DNA of 64,000 nt from CAZUCE01 sp964619265. Lineage in GTDB: Bacteria; Planctomycetota; UBA1135; GCA-002686595. The position numbers and the translations under genes are program-made. Each line of letters starts with the position of its first letter. Position 1 is the first letter of the stretch. The notes under the pieces are model-generated. The model made no database searches, had not been told where the DNA came from, and worked only from the letters and a program-made list of their open reading frames with translations. The stretch is taken from contig CAZUCE010000018.1 of assembly GCA_964619265.1 (NCBI GenBank), positions 14,487 to 78,486 of the forward strand. Direction: 5' to 3'. Positions 8,474 through 18,046 of the stretch are shown piece by piece.

Positions 8474-10678
8474 CTACTCGACGTCCGGACTGGGGAGGAA
8501 TCCCAGCGCAGCCGTCCGAGGATCGCTGCGGAAAGGCTCGACGCCCTCGTCAGCCAGGGTGATCCGCCCGCCAGATTCGGTCATCAGGGTGATGCGGCCA
8601 TCGTGGCGGGAGATGACGCTACCGACCAGCAAGCCGCCGGGAGTGCGGACCCGGACCTTATCGCCCCCGGCCTGGATCGACGCATGGGGCATGTCGGGGA
8701 TCTGGCCGTTCATGCGCTGAATCTGGGCCACGTCTTCGGCGTCGAAGGTCATCGAGCCGAGCCCTGACCGCAGGGTCAGGCGACCCTGCCCCACCGACTG
8801 CAGCACGCCGTCGAAGGCCTCGCCATTCGCGCTGACGAGCCGCACCATGCCGACCGCGGGAGTCAGCAGTTTGTTCTTCGAGTGAATCGTCTCCTCGGGC
8901 AAGGAAGACGAGTTCCATACGTGGGCCAAGTCCTCAGAGGTCGCGAAGCCCACGCCGCCGAGGGTCTCCGGAAGCAGGAGCTGATCGTCAAACCCAAGGG
9001 TCTGGGTTCGGCGCTCGGCCTGAGGATCGTTCCCCTCGTCGGCGAGCTGAACCAGAGCAGCTGCGCGCTCCGACTCGATCGGGCTCGGCCCGAGGGGGAG
9101 TTCGATCTGGATCTCGGCTGCTGTTTCGGTTTCAGAAATCTCCTCTGAGCCGGAACCGGCGGCCACCTCGGGCTCTTCGAGTTCGACCGGCTCTTCGATC
9201 CCAAGTTCGGCGGTCAGCTCTTCCGAATCCGAACCGGATTCCCCAGTGCCAGACTCGTCCACAGCCATCTGCTCCGAACCGGTTTCTTCCACCTGCTCGG
9301 AATCGGTAGCAACCAGCGCGGGGTCGGCCGGATCGACCGATTCGACGACCGCAACCTCAGGCGACTCCGATTCGGACGTCGCCACCTCGGAGCTCTCGCT
9401 CAGCGGAGCCCAACCGTCGTCCGGGATTTCTTCGGAGCGGCTGCGAGCCTCGGCCAAGGCCGTCTCGGAGCGCTGTTGAGCCATCTCGGCGTGGGCTCGA
9501 TCGATGCGCGCGAGCGCTGCGGCCAGCTCCATCTCAAGATCGGTCAGCGAGTCGGCGACCTCGGCCACCGCGGCCGGATCCAGCGGCTCAAACTCAGGCT
9601 CCGGCGTGTTCGGTAGGTTCAGCCCAGGAATCGGGCTCCACTCGCTGGGCTGATTTCCAGAGAGTTCGGCCAGCAGGCGAGCCAACTCGTGCTGAACCGC
9701 GATGTCGTCCTGGAACGGGTCGTGGAAGTAGGGCTCGTCGAAGCCGAATTGCGAGCCGTCGCCGGTTTCGAGGGCTTCGCCAACCTCCTGTTCGGAAGAC
9801 TCCCAGGCGGTTTCTCCGGGGGACTCCGGAACCTGAAACGTCGAGCCCTCGGGAAGCAACTCGCCCAGGCCGGGCTCGATCATGCCTTCGTCGAGGTTCG
9901 CAATCGGTGCGTCGTCGCCTCCGGAGAACAGGCCTCCGACCCATTCCGAAGCGGAACCAGTCTCTGCGCCCGTCCCGCCGTGTAGCGCTTGTCCGGTCGA
10001 TCCCCCGGCGGTGCCGGGTTCCGGCGCATTCGGCATGGAGTCGACCAGGCGACGACCGTCGACCGAGTCCGGGGCGCTGGTTCCGGCGGTGTGCTTGCCT
10101 CGGTCGGGAGCGTCGGTCGGCGGAGCGGAGAGGCGCGGCAGCACGAACGCCACGCCGGCCGCGGCGATCGCCACACCAACACCTGCGACGAGCCACTTGC
10201 CCTTGCCCCCGGCGCTTGCCGTGGTCGCCGCTTCGAATCCGCCGCTGGCGAATTCGTCGTCGTCCTCAAAGGGCGAGGAGTACGCGTGGCGAGCCCCTTC
10301 GGATCCTACGTCCTCATCGTCCTCGTCGAGACTCGGCCAGTCGCCTTCGCCGGCCGTGAAGGTTTGCTCTTCGGGCGAGGGCACTCCTTCATCGACGAGG
10401 CTGAGGCCACCCTGACCCTGGGGCGCGGAGGTCTCGTGCCCCGCAAGCTCCGGATCGGCTGCCTCAGGCTGGGCATTGCCCTCGAGCATCTGACTGTCGA
10501 TCCCCATCTCCGGGAACATCGCCGCAGCTTCAGCAGCTGTGAGCTGGCGAGCTCCCTGCGCCGGGCGGTTGCCGGCGGGAGAGGACTCGGAGGAGAGTTC
10601 CCCTGCGTAGGGATCGTTGGAGATCTCCGAGGCGGGGTCTTGCTCGGGATCGATTTCGGAAGGGTCCGTGGAGGCCAT
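8474..10678 (-). CDS. acidic single-pass membrane protein with tandem beta-rich C-terminal repeats
   Basis: 734 residues, no family recognised. Residues 1-~155 are acidic, Ser/Pro/Glu-rich and probably disordered. One membrane helix follows at about 160-182 (WLVAGVGVAIAAAGVAFVLP), with Lys on its N-terminal side, so the tail is predicted outside the cytoplasm. The middle ~400 residues are again acidic and low complexity. The last ~110 residues contain two similar ~40-residue units, one beginning VRLVSANGEAFDGVL and one VRVRTPGGLLVGSVI, each followed by G-R-x-T-L and a beta-rich stretch. These resemble small Sm- or YgdR-like barrels. Start ATG at 10678; the gene stands alone. Confidence 0.8.
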   Translation of the reverse strand: MASTDPSEIDPEQDPASEISNDPYAGELSSESSPAGNRPAQGARQLTAAEAAAMFPEMGIDSQMLEGNAQPEAADPELAGHETSAPQGQGGLSLVDEGVPSPEEQTFTAGEGDWPSLDEDDEDVGSEGARHAYSSPFEDDDEFASGGFEAATTASAGGKGKWLVAGVGVAIAAAGVAFVLPRLSAPPTDAPDRGKHTAGTSAPDSVDGRRLVDSMPNAPEPGTAGGSTGQALHGGTGAETGSASEWVGGLFSGGDDAPIANLDEGMIEPGLGELLPEGSTFQVPESPGETAWESSEQEVGEALETGDGSQFGFDEPYFHDPFQDDIAVQHELARLLAELSGNQPSEWSPIPGLNLPNTPEPEFEPLDPAAVAEVADSLTDLEMELAAALARIDRAHAEMAQQRSETALAEARSRSEEIPDDGWAPLSESSEVATSESESPEVAVVESVDPADPALVATDSEQVEETGSEQMAVDESGTGESGSDSEELTAELGIEEPVELEEPEVAAGSGSEEISETETAAEIQIELPLGPSPIESERAAALVQLADEGNDPQAERRTQTLGFDDQLLLPETLGGVGFATSEDLAHVWNSSSLPEETIHSKNKLLTPAVGMVRLVSANGEAFDGVLQSVGQGRLTLRSGLGSMTFDAEDVAQIQRMNGQIPDMPHASIQAGGDKVRVRTPGGLLVGSVISRHDGRITLMTESGGRITLADEGVEPFRSDPRTAALGFLPSPDVE

Positions 10679-10972
10679 GTCGCGGTCGGTGGCTTTCTAG
10701 GGGAAGGCGGTGTCCGCTCGTAGGGAAGAGGAGCAGGACGCGAAAACGCCTTCAGAGGGGGGCTATCGGCCATGCCCCGCCCGCAGCCACACCGCGGGAG
10801 TAGGCCAGACCCAGCTTCGGCACCCGCGTTCTCCCAGCAAGCAGGCTTGCGGGGCGGCGCGGTGCCGAGGAAGCTCGGATCTGTGGCAGATTTGCACCTG
10901 AGCCAGCGCATCGACCAAATCGCCCTGCGACCTGGAACCCTTTTCGGTGCTCCGTTCCCCGATGCCTCTCAA

Positions 10973-11773
10973 ATGAACGAGTCCGACCCGCAGAGCCCCC
11001 GACCCGCGGACCGCGAGGACGGCTCCCGAAGCTCTTCCCCGGGCGCCTCCAAGCCAGACCACGCCGGTCAGGCCACGTCCGGCGGCTTCGGAGCCGCTAC
11101 CCGAGAGGTCATGCCCGATCCACGGTTCGCTCGGATCCACCTCCTGCGCCACGGAGCCGTCCGGGAGCTTGAGCGCCGGGTGGCCCGCGGCCAGCTCGAC
11201 ACCGGCCTGTCCGAGGAGGGCCTCGAACAGGAGCGAGCTTTGATCCGCTGCTTCGGCCGCGAGTCCCAGGGGAGCGCGAAGGCGATCGAGCGGATCTACA
11301 CCAGCGACCTGCCGCGCTGCTTGTCCCTGGCCGAGGGACTCGGCCAGCGGCTCGGCCTCGAACCCAGGATCGACCCGCGCCTTCGCGAGCAGAGCCTCGG
11401 CGACTGGGAAGGCCGCACCTGGGATGAGCTCAGTCGCGACAACCCACTCGACATCTCGGCGTATTGGACCGACTACGCGAACGCTCGCCCACCGGGAGGC
11501 GAGTCCCTGGCCGACGTCGACGCCCGGGTACGCGGATTTTGGATCGAGGTTCGCGAGCAGCTGCTCGACCGCCGGGCTGTCTTTGTGACCCATGTGGGCG
11601 TCCTGCGCTGCTTCTTGGCCCGGCTGCTCGAACTGCCGCTGGACTCCGCGCTGCGGCTGGCACCGGCCACCGGCAGTCACTCGGAGGTCCTGTGGAGCTC
11701 CGCAGGTGGCGTGTTGGAGACCTTTGGCGAACGCCCCTCCTTCGGGGGATCTTCCATGGACCCCCACCCGTGA
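10973..11773 (+). CDS. histidine phosphatase family protein
   Basis: 266 residues from the ATG at 10973; a second in-frame ATG at 11111 (after GAGAGG) would give 220 residues and skip a disordered N-terminal stretch whose codon use still looks coding. The phosphatase core has the RHG motif LLRHGAV, the second conserved element SDLPRCLSLAEGL, the LREQSLGDWEG segment, and the second catalytic histidine in VFVTHVGVLR. These features define the phosphoglycerate mutase-like superfamily; CobC-type alpha-ribazole phosphatases look alike, but there is no cobalamin context here. Its stop overlaps the next start (GTGA), so the two are translationally coupled. Confidence 0.85.
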   Translation: MNESDPQSPRPADREDGSRSSSPGASKPDHAGQATSGGFGAATREVMPDPRFARIHLLRHGAVRELERRVARGQLDTGLSEEGLEQERALIRCFGRESQGSAKAIERIYTSDLPRCLSLAEGLGQRLGLEPRIDPRLREQSLGDWEGRTWDELSRDNPLDISAYWTDYANARPPGGESLADVDARVRGFWIEVREQLLDRRAVFVTHVGVLRCFLARLLELPLDSALRLAPATGSHSEVLWSSAGGVLETFGERPSFGGSSMDPHP

Positions 11774-12369
11774 AAACGACCGGTCAGCCTTCCAAGGGTC
11801 TTTTCATCGCCCTCTCTGGGAGCGCCGGTACGGGCAAGACCACTCTCGGCCGCGCGCTCAGCGAGCAGCTTGGGCTCCCGTTCCTCGAGGAGGGGATGCG
11901 CGCGCGCATCGAGGCGGGGCTTCGCCCGAACGAGCTGGATTCCGGCGCGCAAGAGACGCTCTTCGAAGAGCTCTGGGCCGAGCAGGCCGCAGCCCAGACC
12001 CGCGCTGCAAAGCTCCATGGTGGGTACGTGGCCGATCGATCCGCGCTCGACTTCGCCGCGGCCTGGCTTCAATACACAACGCTAGACCGCCCGGAGCGCA
12101 CCGGCGCTTGGATCAGCGCGCGCCTGGCCGACAGCGCAGGGCATACCCACATCCTCCAGCTGCCCTTCGGCGTCTTGCCCCTCGTCGGCGATGGCATTCG
12201 CCACGCGGATCCCTGGTTCCAATTCCGTTTTCAGGCCATCGTCGAAGCTCTCGCGAGCCGCAGCACCGCACCGACCAAAGTGATTCGAGTCCCCACGCAG
12301 CTCGATTCCCTGAACGAGCGGATGGACTTTGCCAAGGCTCAGCTGCTCCCCCCGAACCATGTCCGCTAA
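11770..12369 (+). CDS. AAA_28/NadR-type small P-loop NTPase or kinase
   Basis: 199 residues starting at GTG 11770, which overlaps the phosphatase stop. Walker A GSAGTGKTT lies at about residues 17-25, followed by LGRALSEQLGLPFLEEG and an acidic switch-like YVADRSALDFAAAWL. This is the arrangement of AAA_28-type ATPases and NadR ribosylnicotinamide kinase-like domains, which phosphorylate small molecules. The substrate is unknown. Its last 11 bases overlap the following membrane protein gene. Confidence 0.8.
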   Translation: MKTTGQPSKGLFIALSGSAGTGKTTLGRALSEQLGLPFLEEGMRARIEAGLRPNELDSGAQETLFEELWAEQAAAQTRAAKLHGGYVADRSALDFAAAWLQYTTLDRPERTGAWISARLADSAGHTHILQLPFGVLPLVGDGIRHADPWFQFRFQAIVEALASRSTAPTKVIRVPTQLDSLNERMDFAKAQLLPPNHVR

Positions 12370-13417
12370 CCCTCAAGTTCACAAGCTGCGCGCCCTCGCC
12401 CAGCGCCTGATCTACGTCGTGCTGCTGTGGACCGTGAGCACGATGGTCGTCGGTTCGTTCCTTCGAGACCGCATCGACGGGCTCCCCCACGTCTCGTTCA
12501 AGTCTCTGGTCCAAGGAACGGCCTATCGCCCCTACGTTTACCGGGCACTCGCCCCCACGATCATCCGCGAAGTCCGCGATTTGGTTCCGGACGACACCCA
12601 GGCGCGAGTGACCGAGCGCGCCTGGAACAACCGGCTCTATCGCGAGGCAGCGGAACGCTTGAAGTGGAACCGGGAAAACACGACCGGCTACCTGGTGGCG
12701 TCGGGCTTGTTCCTTCTGTCGTTTCTTGGGTTTGCCGCAGTCTTCCGGCGCATGCTGCTGCGCATCGGCCGATTGGGCGAGACGTACTCACGCGTGTGGA
12801 CGCTGGTTGCCATCGCCGGACTCCCGGTGATGTTCAAGTACTACAGCTACCTGTATGACCCGACCCAGTTGTTCGTGTTCACCGCGGGGCTGCTGCTGCT
12901 CGCGGAACGTCGCTGGGCGCTCTATCTCCCGTGGCTCGTTCTGGCCACCTTCAGCAAAGAAACTTCGATCCTGCTGGTCTTCCTGTTCGCCATTCATTAC
13001 CTACGCGAACTCGACCGCAAAACCTACCTGGGGCTCCTCTCGCTTCAAGCAGCCCTGTTCTTGGGCATCAAGCTGTGGATCGAGGACCGCTTCGCAGACA
13101 ACCCTGGCGGGCTGGCCGAATTCCATCTGCTTCGCAACCTGTTCCTCGCTTCCTACGAACTCGCTGACTTCGTGGCCTTGGTCCTCGTCGGTGCGATCAT
13201 CGCCCGCGGCTGGAATCGACAGCCACGCTTTCTTCGCGATGGATTGTGGATCTTGGTTCCGCTGCTCGTGCTGACCTTCTTCCTGGGCTTTCTCGACGAG
13301 TACCGGGACTACTACGAGGCCTACCCCATCGTCCTGGCTTTGCTGGGCATCTCGATCTCGAATGCGCTGCGGGACGCCGAGATCGACCGGGCCGGGGTCG
13401 CGCCCCGAAGCCCGTAA
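12359..13417 (+). CDS. polytopic membrane protein, possible GT-C-like
   Basis: 352 residues with about eight or nine hydrophobic segments. Notable elements are an early periplasmic loop YRPYVYRALAPTIIREVRD and the helix-loop FKYYSYLYDPTQLFVFTAG followed by LATFSKETSILLVFLFAIHY. The pattern of short loops with charged and aromatic residues between helices resembles GT-C glycosyltransferases or related integral membrane enzymes, but no catalytic DxD-type motif is certain. The ATG at 12359 overlaps the NTPase gene by 11 bases. Third gene of the phosphatase-NTPase-membrane protein operon. Confidence 0.75.
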   Translation: MSANPQVHKLRALAQRLIYVVLLWTVSTMVVGSFLRDRIDGLPHVSFKSLVQGTAYRPYVYRALAPTIIREVRDLVPDDTQARVTERAWNNRLYREAAERLKWNRENTTGYLVASGLFLLSFLGFAAVFRRMLLRIGRLGETYSRVWTLVAIAGLPVMFKYYSYLYDPTQLFVFTAGLLLLAERRWALYLPWLVLATFSKETSILLVFLFAIHYLRELDRKTYLGLLSLQAALFLGIKLWIEDRFADNPGGLAEFHLLRNLFLASYELADFVALVLVGAIIARGWNRQPRFLRDGLWILVPLLVLTFFLGFLDEYRDYYEAYPIVLALLGISISNALRDAEIDRAGVAPRSP

Positions 13418-13436
13418 GGAATCTGAGCTGGCCGTC

Positions 13437-13459
13437 CCGCGGCAAGCGCCCTGCCGCGG
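13437..13459. terminator. bidirectional hairpin between convergent genes
   Basis: Perfect 8-bp stem CCGCGGCA/TGCCGCGG with a 7-base loop in the 46-base gap between the convergent genes ending at 13417 and 13464. Confidence 0.55.
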
Positions 13460-13463
13460 ACTG

Positions 13464-14924
13464 CTAGAGGTAGCCCAGCTCTTTCAGCATCGCGCGCGTT
13501 TCCGCGTCGATCGCCGACTCGCCCCCACCGGATTCCAGACCCCGGCCGATGGCTGCCAGTCCCTGACGCAACGAGCCCAAAACGGCCGAGTGCTTGGACA
13601 CCACGTTGCGACGCTCACCGCGGTCCTGACCCAATTGGTAGAGCTCGTCGTCGCCGAAGGGGCGGCGAATCAGTTTCCAAGGTCCCGACGTCAACGAGGT
13701 CATCTCCGGGTCCCGGCCGAGGGAGTCCTCGGCCTGATGGCGTACCTCTGCATAAACATCGCGCTCGTGGGGCTCCGCCCCTTGCAGCAACGGCAGAACC
13801 GAAGCACCGTCGAGCGCTTGGCCTCCAAGGTCGATCGGAAGCAGCTCAGCCAAGGTCGGAACCAAATCGACGAGGCGAACCCGCGAGCTCAGTCGTGTAC
13901 CGCTCGGAACGCCCGGGCCGGCCAGTACCCACGGAACCCGGAGCTGCTCGTCGTACAGCAGTCCGTGCGTCCAAAATCCGTGCTGGCCCAGCCCTTCTCC
14001 GTGATCCGAAAGGAAGCACACCAGCGTGTTCTCGAGCTGCCCCGAGGTGCGCAAGGCCTCGATCAAACGTTCGAACTGCAGGTCCTGGAATCGAATTTCT
14101 GCGTCGTAGAGATCGATGCGCTGCGCGGGTGTGAGCCTAGGTCGCGCAGCCGGCTGGGTGGCTTCGCCGCTCGCCGCGGAAGGCCACTCGAAGTTCACTT
14201 CCCTCGCCAAGAATTCGTGCGGCGGAACCAAAGTCGGATCGTGAGCATCAAAGAAGTGGACCCAGAGGAAAAACGGGGCCTCTGACCCGTTGCGCTCAGC
14301 GAGCCATTCGAGGGCCAGGTTGCAGGTCACGTCCGCCCGGCGCTGGTAGGGGTTCACCGTTCCCGGCTCTGACGCACGATGGTCCGACAGCTCGTCGAAC
14401 ACGTCGAATCCGCGGCCCAGCCCACAGCGCGCGCCGATCGGCGGCGCGCTCACAAATCCACCGGTCGCGAAGCCCGCCTCCTGGAGAAGTTCAGCCAGGG
14501 TCGGAATCTGCGGCGCGATCGACTCTTGCCCTACCAGAAACAAGCTGCGCACGCCGTGCCGTGGAGGCAGGACACCGGTCATGAACGTCGAAGCGGAAAC
14601 CGAGGTCAACGAAGAAGCCGAGTAGGCTTGCTCGAGAAGCAGTCCGCGACCCGCGAGCGCGTCCACCGCCGGAGTCGTCGTTCGCTCGTAGCCGTAACAC
14701 GACAGGTGGTCGGCCCGCGTCGTATCGAATGCGACCATCAGCAGATTCGGCACCGCTTGCGGTCCCGAGCTTCCTAGGCCGGAGTCCTTGGAGCAGGCGG
14801 CCAGCATCGCCAACGTGAGCGAACCCGCGAGCCACTCCCCGGGCCCAGCCGCGGAGAACCACCCGACTGAGGCTGCACGCCGCCGCCCTTCGAGCGGATC
14901 GGGCTGAGTCTTACGTGCCTCCAT
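13464..14924 (-). CDS. sulfatase-family lipoprotein lacking the formylglycine motif
   Basis: 486 residues. A hydrophobic segment ends in a lipobox (LAAC, Cys44), so the protein is probably a lipoprotein. The fold is the alkaline phosphatase/sulfatase superfamily: metal-binding start AFDTTRADHLSCYGYE and the distal LSDHGEGLGQHGFWTHG. The canonical C/S-x-P-x-R sulfatase signature is absent; the aligned stretch is SLTSVSASTFMTG, placing Thr107 where phospho-transferring relatives have their nucleophile. It is therefore a sulfatase-like hydrolase or transferase, not a formylglycine arylsulfatase. Substrate unknown. The 43 residues before the signal-like helix are unusual and the true start may lie downstream. 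Confidence 0.85.
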   Translation of the reverse strand: MEARKTQPDPLEGRRRAASVGWFSAAGPGEWLAGSLTLAMLAACSKDSGLGSSGPQAVPNLLMVAFDTTRADHLSCYGYERTTTPAVDALAGRGLLLEQAYSASSLTSVSASTFMTGVLPPRHGVRSLFLVGQESIAPQIPTLAELLQEAGFATGGFVSAPPIGARCGLGRGFDVFDELSDHRASEPGTVNPYQRRADVTCNLALEWLAERNGSEAPFFLWVHFFDAHDPTLVPPHEFLAREVNFEWPSAASGEATQPAARPRLTPAQRIDLYDAEIRFQDLQFERLIEALRTSGQLENTLVCFLSDHGEGLGQHGFWTHGLLYDEQLRVPWVLAGPGVPSGTRLSSRVRLVDLVPTLAELLPIDLGGQALDGASVLPLLQGAEPHERDVYAEVRHQAEDSLGRDPEMTSLTSGPWKLIRRPFGDDELYQLGQDRGERRNVVSKHSAVLGSLRQGLAAIGRGLESGGGESAIDAETRAMLKELGYL

Positions 14925-14974
14925 GGAGCCTTCAGCCTAGCACCCGCTCGCTCGGCGCCGGACCATCCGCCGGA

Positions 14975-16879
14975 TCAACGCTTGCGCAGCACGCGGTGGG
15001 CGCCCGCCCGCATGGTGAAACCAATTGCGTCCATGTGCTCGAGCAGCGGGATCAGGTACTTGCGGCTGGTGCCCAGGGTTTCACGCAGCTCGGGAATTTC
15101 TAGCTTGCCGTTGTTGCGTCCGAAGTTGTCGACGACCTCCTTCTTCGCGCGCTCAAAGATCTCGGTCGCGAAGTACAGATCGCGCGCGGCCCGGACGGCT
15201 CGTCCCAGGTCCACCAACCGATCCAACTGGGCGCGAGCGGCTTTCTCGTCGCACTCCGGGCCGGCCAGCTCGGCCGGCGAGGGCGGCTTCGCGCCCCCGG
15301 CCACAAGCAGCCCCGCGATGCGTTCGGTTTCGGGGTCGGATTCTTCCTCGCGTCCGCACGGGCGGAGCTCGCCGCCGGTCAAGGCCTCGAATTCACCGGC
15401 CTTCACCGCGTAGGCGAGCGCGAAGTCGAAGCTCTCCTGGGAGAGGCCGCTGCGCCGCTCTAGGTCCAGGCGGGGTGCCTGCACGCGGCTTTCGTGCTCC
15501 TCAAAATAGGCGTTCGCCGAAGCGCGCAACCGCTCGAGCGCCAACTCCAGCCCGGAAGCCGAGAGCACCCGGTCGCCGTTTGTGTCGCGCCGCAAGCGAC
15601 CGTCCTTCAGCAGCTTCTCTAGCAGCGGAGCGAGCTCCGCTGCAGGCCGTTTGATCTCGGTACCTAGCTCGGCGCGCGTCATCGGTTCGGTGTGCCGGCG
15701 GCGAACGATCGAAAGCACCAGGGCTTCGGGCTCCGAGAGGCTCTTCTCTTGGCCCTCCAGTTCGTCCAGCACAAACTGCTTACCGCGCTTCAAACGGTGG
15801 CGGCTTTCCTCGAGGATCACGCCACCGCCCAAGGTCACCTCGGGGCTCAGGCTGCGCAGCACAAACGTGTCGCCGGGCGCGGCGATGACCGGTTCATCCA
15901 AACGGACCTGGGCCAAGCCCTGTTCGCCAGCCGCAAGGCGCTCGGCCTCGAGCAGGACCAGCGTACCGGCGGGATCCGCGGTGCCGGTGTGCAGCCGAAC
16001 GCGCGTGCGATCACGCACCGGCCGTGGAAGCTCGCCGAGCAGCCGCAGGCGAACCGCCACCATGTTGACGCTGCGGTAGAACCCGGGCGTGGCCACCACC
16101 GCGCCGCGCGCCACGTGGTCGCGATCGAGCCCGGTCACATTGAGAGCGCTGGAGTGTCCGGCACGGGCTTGCTCCACCTCGCCTCCGTAGGCGTGGATTC
16201 CGCGGACGCGGGCCCGATGTCCACCGGGCAAAACTTCGAGCACGTCCCCACGCGAAGCGGTTCCGGCGCTTGGAATGCCGGTGACCACGGTGCCGAAGCC
16301 CTCCTTCGAAAACACGCGTTGCACGGACATGCGGAACAGGCCATCGGCCCGTTTGGGCTCGGTCGCCGTCGCCATCTCGGCGAGCGCGCCGCGGAAGGCC
16401 TCGAGCCCATCACCGTTGATCGAAGACAGCGGATAGATCGCCGCGCTCTCAAGAAAGGTCCCGCGGACCAGCTCGCCCACATCGTCACGGGCCAGCTCGA
16501 CCAGCTCGGGGTCGACCACGTCGATCTTGGTCAAGGCCACCAGGCCGCGCTTCACTCCCAGCAGTTCGAGGATCGCCAGGTGCTCCCGGGTTTGGGGCAT
16601 CACGCCGTCGTCCGCCGCTACCACGAGCACGACCAGATCGATTCCCGCCGCGCCGGCCACCATGTTCCGCAAGAATCGTTCGTGGCCGGGTACGTCCACG
16701 ATCCCCACGCGCCGCCCATCGGGCAGCGGAAAATTGGCGAAGCCAAGATCAATGGTCATCCCCCGCCGTCGCTCTTCAGCGAGGCGGTCGGGATCGATTC
16801 CGGTCAGCGCACGGACCAGGCTCGACTTCCCGTGATCGATATGTCCGGCGGTTCCGACAACAACAGGCTGGATCTCCAC
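14975..16879 (-). CDS. selB: selenocysteine-specific elongation factor SelB
   Basis: 634 residues, normal for bacterial SelB. The GTPase domain has G1 [10 protein letters not shown], the G2 region [10 protein letters not shown]3 DVPGHE and G4 TKID. EF-Tu-like beta-barrel domains follow, and the last ~230 residues are winged-helix repeats used to bind the SECIS element. SelB delivers selenocysteyl-tRNA to in-frame UGA codons, so the organism very probably makes selenoproteins. No selA, selD or selC is visible nearby. Diverges from the radical SAM gene with 41 bases between. Confidence 0.95.
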   Translation of the reverse strand: MEIQPVVVGTAGHIDHGKSSLVRALTGIDPDRLAEERRRGMTIDLGFANFPLPDGRRVGIVDVPGHERFLRNMVAGAAGIDLVVLVVAADDGVMPQTREHLAILELLGVKRGLVALTKIDVVDPELVELARDDVGELVRGTFLESAAIYPLSSINGDGLEAFRGALAEMATATEPKRADGLFRMSVQRVFSKEGFGTVVTGIPSAGTASRGDVLEVLPGGHRARVRGIHAYGGEVEQARAGHSSALNVTGLDRDHVARGAVVATPGFYRSVNMVAVRLRLLGELPRPVRDRTRVRLHTGTADPAGTLVLLEAERLAAGEQGLAQVRLDEPVIAAPGDTFVLRSLSPEVTLGGGVILEESRHRLKRGKQFVLDELEGQEKSLSEPEALVLSIVRRRHTEPMTRAELGTEIKRPAAELAPLLEKLLKDGRLRRDTNGDRVLSASGLELALERLRASANAYFEEHESRVQAPRLDLERRSGLSQESFDFALAYAVKAGEFEALTGGELRPCGREEESDPETERIAGLLVAGGAKPPSPAELAGPECDEKAARAQLDRLVDLGRAVRAARDLYFATEIFERAKKEVVDNFGRNNGKLEIPELRETLGTSRKYLIPLLEHMDAIGFTMRAGAHRVLRKR

Positions 16880-16920
16880 AGGCCGGATTCTATCGGGCGC
16901 GGCTTCGCTATCCTCAGGAG

Positions 16921-17880
16921 ATGCTGCCCTACCTGAGTCTCAAGAGCTGGCTGCTCGAGCGTTACGGCCAGCCGCTCCACCGGGTCGCCCTGGATGCCGG
17001 CTCGACCTGCCCGAACCGCGACGGCACCAAGGGCTACGGGGGCTGCGTTTACTGCGATGTCGAGGGCTCTGGCACCGGTGCCCTGCGGGGCGGCCAAGAA
17101 ATCGAGGCCCAGCTCGACGCCGGTTTGGCCCGCGTCGGTCGCCGTGACCCCGACTTTGGGGTCATCGCCTACTTCCAGTCTTTTTCGAACACCTACGTGG
17201 CGCCCGAGCGGCTCGATGAGGTCCTCGAACTCCTCGAGCGCCGGCTGGACCGGGATCCGATCCGAGTCGTCGCCCTCTCCACCCGCCCCGACACCCTCCC
17301 CGAGTGGGCCCTCGACCGGCTCGCTCGGCTCGCCGAGCGGGTCGAAGTCTGGCTTGAACTCGGCCTCGAGGCCGCGAACGACCAAGTCCTCGAGACCATC
17401 AGGCGCTTCCACACCCTCGCCGAATTTGAAGATGCCGTGGCTCGCGCCCATGCCCGCGGCCTGCTGGTCGTCGGCCACGCGATCCTCGGCCTGCCCGGCG
17501 ACGGCCGTGAGGGCGCCATCGAAACCGCCAAAGCCCTGGCTCGAACCGGCGTTGCCGGCGTCAAGGTCCACCATCTCATGGTCCTGCGCCGCACCCAGCT
17601 CGAACGCTGGTGGCGCCACCCCGAATCAGCTCCGGCCCCCGTCGAACTGCTCGAGCCGGATCGCTACGTCTCCTGGCTGGCCGACTTCCTCGAGCACCTG
17701 CGCCCTACCCAGGTCCTCCATCGCCTGACCGGCGATGCGCCCCCCGAACACCAGCTCGCCCCCTGCTGGTCGATCCACAAGTCCGAGATCCGCTCGCGCC
17801 TGATCGCCGAATTCGCCCGCCGCGAAACCCGGCAGGGCAGCGCTTGGGTCCCGGCCCCAAGGACCCACGCGAACTCCTGA
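16921..17880 (+). CDS. YhcC-type radical SAM protein (TIGR01212 family)
   Basis: 319 residues. The N-terminus STCPNRDGTKGYGGCVYCD carries the cysteines expected for the [4Fe-4S] cluster of this family (CPNRDGT...GGCxxC), and AYFQSFSNTYVAPERL and ALSTRPDTLP are also family hallmarks. The enzyme should cleave S-adenosylmethionine to a radical; the family has been linked to tRNA modification, but its reaction here is not known. The ATG is preceded by CAGGAG, an acceptable ribosome site. Its end converges on the zinc-ribbon gene at 18047. Confidence 0.88.
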   Translation: MLPYLSLKSWLLERYGQPLHRVALDAGSTCPNRDGTKGYGGCVYCDVEGSGTGALRGGQEIEAQLDAGLARVGRRDPDFGVIAYFQSFSNTYVAPERLDEVLELLERRLDRDPIRVVALSTRPDTLPEWALDRLARLAERVEVWLELGLEAANDQVLETIRRFHTLAEFEDAVARAHARGLLVVGHAILGLPGDGREGAIETAKALARTGVAGVKVHHLMVLRRTQLERWWRHPESAPAPVELLEPDRYVSWLADFLEHLRPTQVLHRLTGDAPPEHQLAPCWSIHKSEIRSRLIAEFARRETRQGSAWVPAPRTHANS

Positions 17881-18002
17881 GCCCACCGGATTGGATCGGC
17901 GCAGCCGGGCGCAAGCCGCGGCTCGATCACCGACCGCCGCTGCCTGCCCAAAGGCGCGCGCCACGCCTACCGCCCTGAGGAGGGCCGTGGCAAGCCCGGC
18001 AG

Positions 18003-18019
18003 GCCGGGGATGCCCCGGC
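18003..18019. terminator. GC-rich hairpin between convergent genes
   Basis: GCCGGGG and CCCCGGC pair over a 3-base loop, in the 166 bases between the genes ending at 17880 and 18047. Could terminate either strand, though no U-run follows. Confidence 0.45.
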
Positions 18020-18046
18020 AAGGCCCGCCCGCCGAAGCCGCGCTTC

